A stretch of DNA of 9,017 bases, taken from NCBI GenBank assembly GCA_022615275.1, contig JAKEHA010000031.1:1-9017 (forward strand), read 5' to 3'. The notes under the pieces were generated by a model, which worked only from the letters and a program-made list of their open reading frames with translations, searched no databases and was not told where the DNA came from. The stretch comes from Candidatus Latescibacterota bacterium. GTDB lineage: Bacteria; Krumholzibacteriota; Krumholzibacteriia; WVZY01; JAKEHA01. The position numbers and the translations under genes are program-made. How positions within the stretch are numbered: the first letter of the stretch is position 1; every line of letters begins with the position of its first letter. Shown piece by piece: positions 6,331 to 9,017 of this stretch.

Positions 6331-6858
6331 TCATTTCACGAGAACGATTTTCATGGCCTTGCGAAACCCTCCCGATCTCATCTGGACAAAGTAGATACCA
6401 GACGCTACGGGGGCACCTCGCGACTCGGTCCCGTACCAAGTCGTCTCGTGGTAACCTGCAATGAACAGCCCGTCCTCGAGATCCGCAACCCGCTGGCCTC
6501 GGACGTTGTAGACGCTAATGCGAACTCGAGCACCGGGAGCAGGAACCGCGAAGCGGATCCGAACCGTCGGATTGAAGGGATTCGGCGCGGCGCCCACCAA
6601 GTCCAGTGAGCGGGGAAGACGATCGTTCACGTCGGGGTCGGATAGCGGCATGTTCTGAACAAGGGCGGCGTCTTCGCAAGCCGATGCGGTTACGCAGCTA
6701 TCGCACTCGACGTAGCCAAAGAACTTCTTGCAGCAAACAGATCCCCAGTAGTCGTGCCGGCCGTAGATAGGAATGTACGGGTCCGACAGGTTCGTGACGT
6801 TGTAGCCCGGAGCGTTGGTGATGCAGTTGTTCCCCCCGAGACTTCCGTACCCGAGCAC
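6331..6858 (-). pseudogene. C-terminal fragment: beta-helix end plus FlgD-Ig-like sorting domain
   Basis: The open frame spans 175 codons from GTG 6858 to TGA. Residues 8-40 (LGGNNCITNAPGYNVTNL ... IPIYGRHDYWGS) match the last coil of secreted beta-helix proteins (GNN...N.T...IYA..NYWGS style). A Cys-rich segment follows (42-61: CC, C52, C55, C61). The FlgD-Ig-like/T9SS-sorting-like domain spans 86-175: GAAPNPFNPTVRIRFAVPAP, VRISVYNVRGQRVADL, ASGIYFVQMRSG and the terminal KAMKIVLVK. An in-frame TAA lies two codons upstream of 6858, and no Shine-Dalgarno supports a separate start. This is therefore the tail of a longer secreted protein whose middle is missing. The frame is offset from the signal-peptide segment at 7084, so the locus is broken here. 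Confidence 0.72.
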
Positions 6859-7084
6859 GGGTTACTCGGTCATAGGACTGACCATTGCGACGAGTCGGCG
6901 TCACTCGGGAAGTTGGAAACTGATAGCTTATCTCGACTACGTCGGGGCGCGCGAGGAGGGTTTGTGACCGAAATTCGACGGGCCGGGCCTGATCAGCTGG
7001 TCGGCCCGTCTCGCCCGAAGCGATGAGAACAACCAGAGCAACAACGAACGCGGCAAGGAAGCGGAATCGACGGAACGACCCCAT
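6698..7084 (-). pseudogene. N-terminal fragment of a secreted protein (signal peptide, possible C25-type propeptide), out of frame with its tail
   Basis: The ATG at 7084 has GGAGG with a 6-nt spacer (7091-7095) and a good promoter just upstream, so this is a genuine gene start. A signal peptide is clear (MGSFRRFRFLAAFVVALVVL, cleavage near residue 24). Residues about 33-67 (FRSQTLLARPDVVEISYQFP and RVTPTRRNGQSYDRV) look like real protein. They are faintly like the propeptide start of gingipain-type (C25) secreted peptidases, which is a weak resemblance. After about residue 67 the frame becomes Arg-rich and implausible (RARVRKSRGEQLHHQRSGLQ), because it is then the shadow of the beta-helix/FlgD-Ig frame until its TAG at 6698. 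The real coding signal therefore switches frame between about 6885 and 6832. The body of the protein expected between propeptide-like and tail sequences is absent. Confidence 0.65.
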
Positions 7085-7226
7085 GCAGATCCTCCGTAGT
7101 TGTTTCAAAGTTTACACCATCATGGGCCTGCTCTCAAGCGAAACAGTGTGTGGCCATTTGAGACGCATGCTCTCGCACTCGCAACCTGCGCGATCCGTAA
7201 GGCGACCTACGACCCTGTGCGACATG
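7085..7226 (-). other. Intergenic region between slipin and the secreted-protein locus
   Basis: This is 142 nt without a gene. It holds the promoter at 7109-7137 and the Shine-Dalgarno GGAGG (7091-7095). An imperfect dyad beginning in the slipin stop codon (7165-7178 with 7217-7227; 11 paired positions, a 3-nt bulge, 38-nt loop) may be a weak 3' end structure. Confidence 0.55.
7109..7137 (-). promoter_or_regulatory. Candidate sigma70-like promoter of the secreted-protein locus
   Basis: TTGAGA (7132-7137) and TAAACT (7109-7114) on the minus strand are separated by exactly 17 nt. Transcription would begin about 7102, leaving a leader of roughly 18 nt that contains the GGAGG ribosome site of the ATG at 7084. 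Spacing, composition and position all fit, but it is a consensus-based prediction. Confidence 0.55.
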
Positions 7227-8093
7227 CTAAATCCGCCCCTTGTCGAGCGGGAGCACTCCGGCCATGTCGCCGATCACGTTCACGATCTCCGAGTTGGCGG
7301 GGACCACGACCTTGGTGTTGTCCTTGAGGGCGGTCTCCATCGTCTCCAACCGCTTCAAGAGCTGGGCGTTGCCGACGAAGTACGTGTTGGCGGCCTCGTT
7401 GACGAGTCGGATGGCCTCGGCCTGGCCCTCGGCCTCCAGGATGTTGGCCTGGCGCACCCCTTCGGCCTGCTTGATGGCGGCGCGCTTCTGGCCGTCGGCG
7501 GCGGTCTCGGCCGCGGTGGCGAAGTCCACGGCCGCGATCTTCTCGTTCTCGGCCTTGACGATCTTGTTCATGGTCTCCTGCACGTCCTTGGGCGGGTCGA
7601 TCTGCTTCAGCTCGGCGCGCACGATCTCGATGCCCCAGTTGTGCGTCTCCTTCATGAGGACCTTGAGCAGCTCCTCGTTGATGCGCCCGCGCTCGCTGTT
7701 GGCGGACTTGAGGGTCATGGTGCCGATGATGTTGCGCAGGGTCGTGCGCGCCAGGTTGACGATCTGGTACGTCACGTTGTTCACGTTGTATTGCGAATTG
7801 CGCACGTTCTCGGCGTCGTCCTTGATCTTGAAGTAGATCTGCGCGTCGACGAGCGCGTTCAGGTTGTCGTTGGTGATGATCTCCTGGGGCTCGGCGTCGA
7901 CCATCTGTTCGGTGATGTTGACCAAATACAAGCGGTCGATCACGGGAATGATCCAGTTGAAGCCGGGGTTGGCGAAGTGGTGGTATTTTCCCAGGCGCTC
8001 CACCAGTGCGCGCCGAGTGGGACGCACGATGCGAATGCCGAGCAAGAAAATGATTACTGCCGCGACGATCGCGATTCTGAGCAGGTCGTTCAT
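7227..8093 (-). CDS. SPFH/Band 7 domain protein (slipin/QmcA-like)
   Basis: This is a membrane-anchored SPFH (stomatin/prohibitin/flotillin/HflK-C) family protein of 288 residues, a normal length for bacterial slipins. These proteins oligomerise at the inner membrane and are linked to membrane microdomains and protease regulation. One N-terminal transmembrane segment (about 4-21) is followed by RIVRPTRRALVERLGKYHHF (21-40) and NPGFNWIIPVIDRLYLVNIT (42-61). The Band 7 core includes QEIITNDNLNALVDAQIYFKI, LARTTLRNIIGTMTL and NWGIEIVRAELKQIDPPKDV. A charged Ala/Glu-rich helical region follows (about 173-235, AEN..., QAEGVRQANILEAEGQAEAI), probably coiled coil, then a short hydrophobic tail. ATG 8093 has GAAGGA 3 nt upstream, a slightly short spacing. 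It starts 12 nt after the stop of the FlgD-Ig gene. The NfeD partner often found beside slipins is not adjacent on either side. Confidence 0.93.
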   Translation of the reverse strand: MNDLLRIAIVAAVIIFLLGIRIVRPTRRALVERLGKYHHFANPGFNWIIPVIDRLYLVNITEQMVDAEPQEIITNDNLNALVDAQIYFKIKDDAENVRNSQYNVNNVTYQIVNLARTTLRNIIGTMTLKSANSERGRINEELLKVLMKETHNWGIEIVRAELKQIDPPKDVQETMNKIVKAENEKIAAVDFATAAETAADGQKRAAIKQAEGVRQANILEAEGQAEAIRLVNEAANTYFVGNAQLLKRLETMETALKDNTKVVVPANSEIVNVIGDMAGVLPLDKGRI

Positions 8094-8105
8094 GATTCCT
8101 TCTCT

Positions 8106-9017
8106 CTAACGCACCAGCGTCATCTTGAGCGTGCGCACACCTTCGCCCGTCACCAGGCGCGCGAAGTATACCCCACTCGGGAGCGGGTTGCCGTCGTCGC
8201 CGCGGCCGTTCCATTCGAGCGCGTGGTCGCCCGCCGCGTGGTGTCCGCGCGCCGGGCGCGCGACGATGCGTCCGGTCACGTCGACGATCTCTATCGTAGC
8301 ATTGCCGCCATTCGACATGGTGTAGTCTATGCGCGTCGCCGATTGCAGCGGGTTGGGATAGCTGCGCAAGAGTGTCCCCAGTGCCGGCGCGTCGACCGCG
8401 GTGGGCGGCAACGACGTCGGTACTTCCCGGCCTTCCCATACGGCAGTCGCGAGGTCGAGGGGACCCGTGTGTGAATTGACGAAGAACCCTTGCAGCGCCA
8501 CCGCGTCCGCCGTCCCACTGATCGACACCAGCGCAAAGCCGATCTCGACGGTGAACGCGAATCCCCCCGCGGCCACGAACAAGTTCTGCAGGCTGAACGT
8601 CGCCTTCGGGCTTCCCGCGTTGACGACCTGGACGCACGGTGCGCACACGTCGGTGCCGTTCAAGCTCTGCTTCGGCGTGCCGTCGGAGTTGAAGAGATAG
8701 AGCGACACGGTGGCACCGGTTCCCGCGGGAATCGAGCTGCCGCCGACACCGCCGCCGTAGGCCGCGTAAAAGACGGTGTCGAACGCGTTCGGACCGCCGG
8801 TCGTCGACATCGACGATTCCGTGAAGTGCGGAAACGCAATCAGCCGCAGCGACTGATCCAGACCTTCGGGGAGTTCGACCACGTCGGGAATGGAGACGTC
8901 CAGGTCGAACGCGCTCGTGTGCGAGTTCACCGTGGTCGCCCCGAGCTCGACGTGGTCGTCGTCGCCGGTCACTTCGAACAGGGCGAACCCCAGCGCCACC
9001 GAACCCGAGAATCCACC
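8106..9017 (-). CDS. Secreted protein with internal duplication and C-terminal FlgD-Ig-like domain, 5' end outside window
   Basis: The visible 303 residues are open to the right window edge, so the true start and signal peptide lie outside. Residue numbers here count from the codon at 8999. Two copies of a module of unknown function recur 150 residues apart. GFALFEVTG (4-12) and VNSHT (24-28) in copy 1 correspond to GFALVSISG (154-162) and VNSHT (174-178) in copy 2; each is followed by an acidic stretch ending in E-x-P. Between them lies a Gly/Ser-rich beta-type segment with an isolated CAPC pair (119-122). The C-terminus (about 212-297) is a FlgD-Ig-like domain: RSYPNPLQSATRIDYTMSNG, IEIVDVTGRIV, LPSGVYFARLVTGEG and the ending LKMTLVR. 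Such domains sit at the C-terminus of exported proteins and may act as sorting or attachment modules; that role is inferred here. The slipin gene follows after 12 nt and is probably co-transcribed. Confidence 0.82.
   Translation of the reverse strand, partial: GGFSGSVALGFALFEVTGDDDHVELGATTVNSHTSAFDLDVSIPDVVELPEGLDQSLRLIAFPHFTESSMSTTGGPNAFDTVFYAAYGGGVGGSSIPAGTGATVSLYLFNSDGTPKQSLNGTDVCAPCVQVVNAGSPKATFSLQNLFVAAGGFAFTVEIGFALVSISGTADAVALQGFFVNSHTGPLDLATAVWEGREVPTSLPPTAVDAPALGTLLRSYPNPLQSATRIDYTMSNGGNATIEIVDVTGRIVARPARGHHAAGDHALEWNGRGDDGNPLPSGVYFARLVTGEGVRTLKMTLVR
8466..8930 (-). repeat. Diverged 150-codon tandem duplication within the secreted protein
   Basis: The GFAL...G...D-x-V-x-L...VNSHT...DL...E-x-P pattern is found twice with the conserved blocks exactly 450 nt apart (VNSHT codons at 8916-8930 and 8466-8480). 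The span given runs between these two anchors; the upstream edge of copy 1 continues towards 9017. The copies have diverged extensively in DNA but keep the same register, so this is an old domain duplication. Confidence 0.7.

Noticed and set aside
7023..8474. + strand open frame of 483 codons opposite slipin and the FlgD-Ig gene
   Set aside because: It spans the intergenic region and two convincing minus-strand genes, lacks a ribosome site and reads as Leu/Val/His/Asp-rich shadow sequence.
7207..8646. Minus-strand open frame of 479 codons overlapping slipin in another frame
   Set aside because: The translation is Arg/Gly/Gln/His-rich with no domain and crosses the clear boundary between the slipin and FlgD-Ig genes; a frame shadow.
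1..9017. CRISPR array, tRNA, rRNA, transposase or insertion-sequence ends
   Set aside because: No regularly spaced direct repeats, tRNA cloverleaf, rRNA sequence, DDE-type transposase or terminal inverted repeats were recognised on either strand.

Overview
The window reads as one stretch of a high-GC, Gram-negative bacterial genome with every recognisable gene on the minus strand, so transcription runs from the right edge (9017) to the left edge (1). Two secreted proteins end in FlgD-Ig-like (T9SS-sorting-like) C-terminal domains. Together with secreted beta-helix and 6-bladed beta-propeller proteins, a lipoprotein-type efflux adaptor and a GC-rich codon bias, this resembles poorly cultured FCB-superphylum or related lineages (Eisenbacteria or Krumholzibacteriota style genomes). 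That placement is inference from gene style, not from a marker gene.

Layout in transcription order. (1) 9017-8106: 3' part of a secreted protein with an internal ~150-residue duplication and a C-terminal FlgD-Ig-like domain. (2) 8093-7227: an intact SPFH/Band 7 (slipin/QmcA-like) membrane protein, starting 12 nt after gene 1. (3) 7226-7085: intergenic region with a good sigma70-like promoter. (4) 7084-6331: a broken locus. It has a signal peptide and a short N-terminal segment in one frame, and the end of a right-handed beta-helix plus FlgD-Ig domain in another. (5) 6311-5524: a secreted beta-helix protein interrupted by a frameshift exactly at a run of nine G (coding strand). (6) 5517-4996: a small secreted protein of unknown function, possibly a DNRLRE-like beta-sandwich. 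(7) 4995-4801: intergenic with a candidate promoter crossed by a dyad. (8) 4800-3499: exported 6-bladed beta-propeller protein. (9) 3498-3384: two consecutive perfect hairpins. (10) 3383-2052: RND efflux periplasmic adaptor lipoprotein. (11) 2055-1: RND (HAE-1-like) inner-membrane permease, first 685 residues, continuing beyond the left edge. The adaptor and permease overlap by ATGA.

Functionally the left half is a tripartite efflux operon (adaptor and pump present, no outer-membrane factor visible in the window) preceded by an exported beta-propeller gene. The right half is a cell-surface/secretome cluster with an embedded slipin gene. The most notable points are the two damaged genes in the middle (one at a G9 tract, one apparently chimeric), the tandem hairpins ahead of the efflux operon, and the internal duplication in the rightmost protein. 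I found no tRNA, rRNA, CRISPR array, insertion sequence or convincing new defence system.
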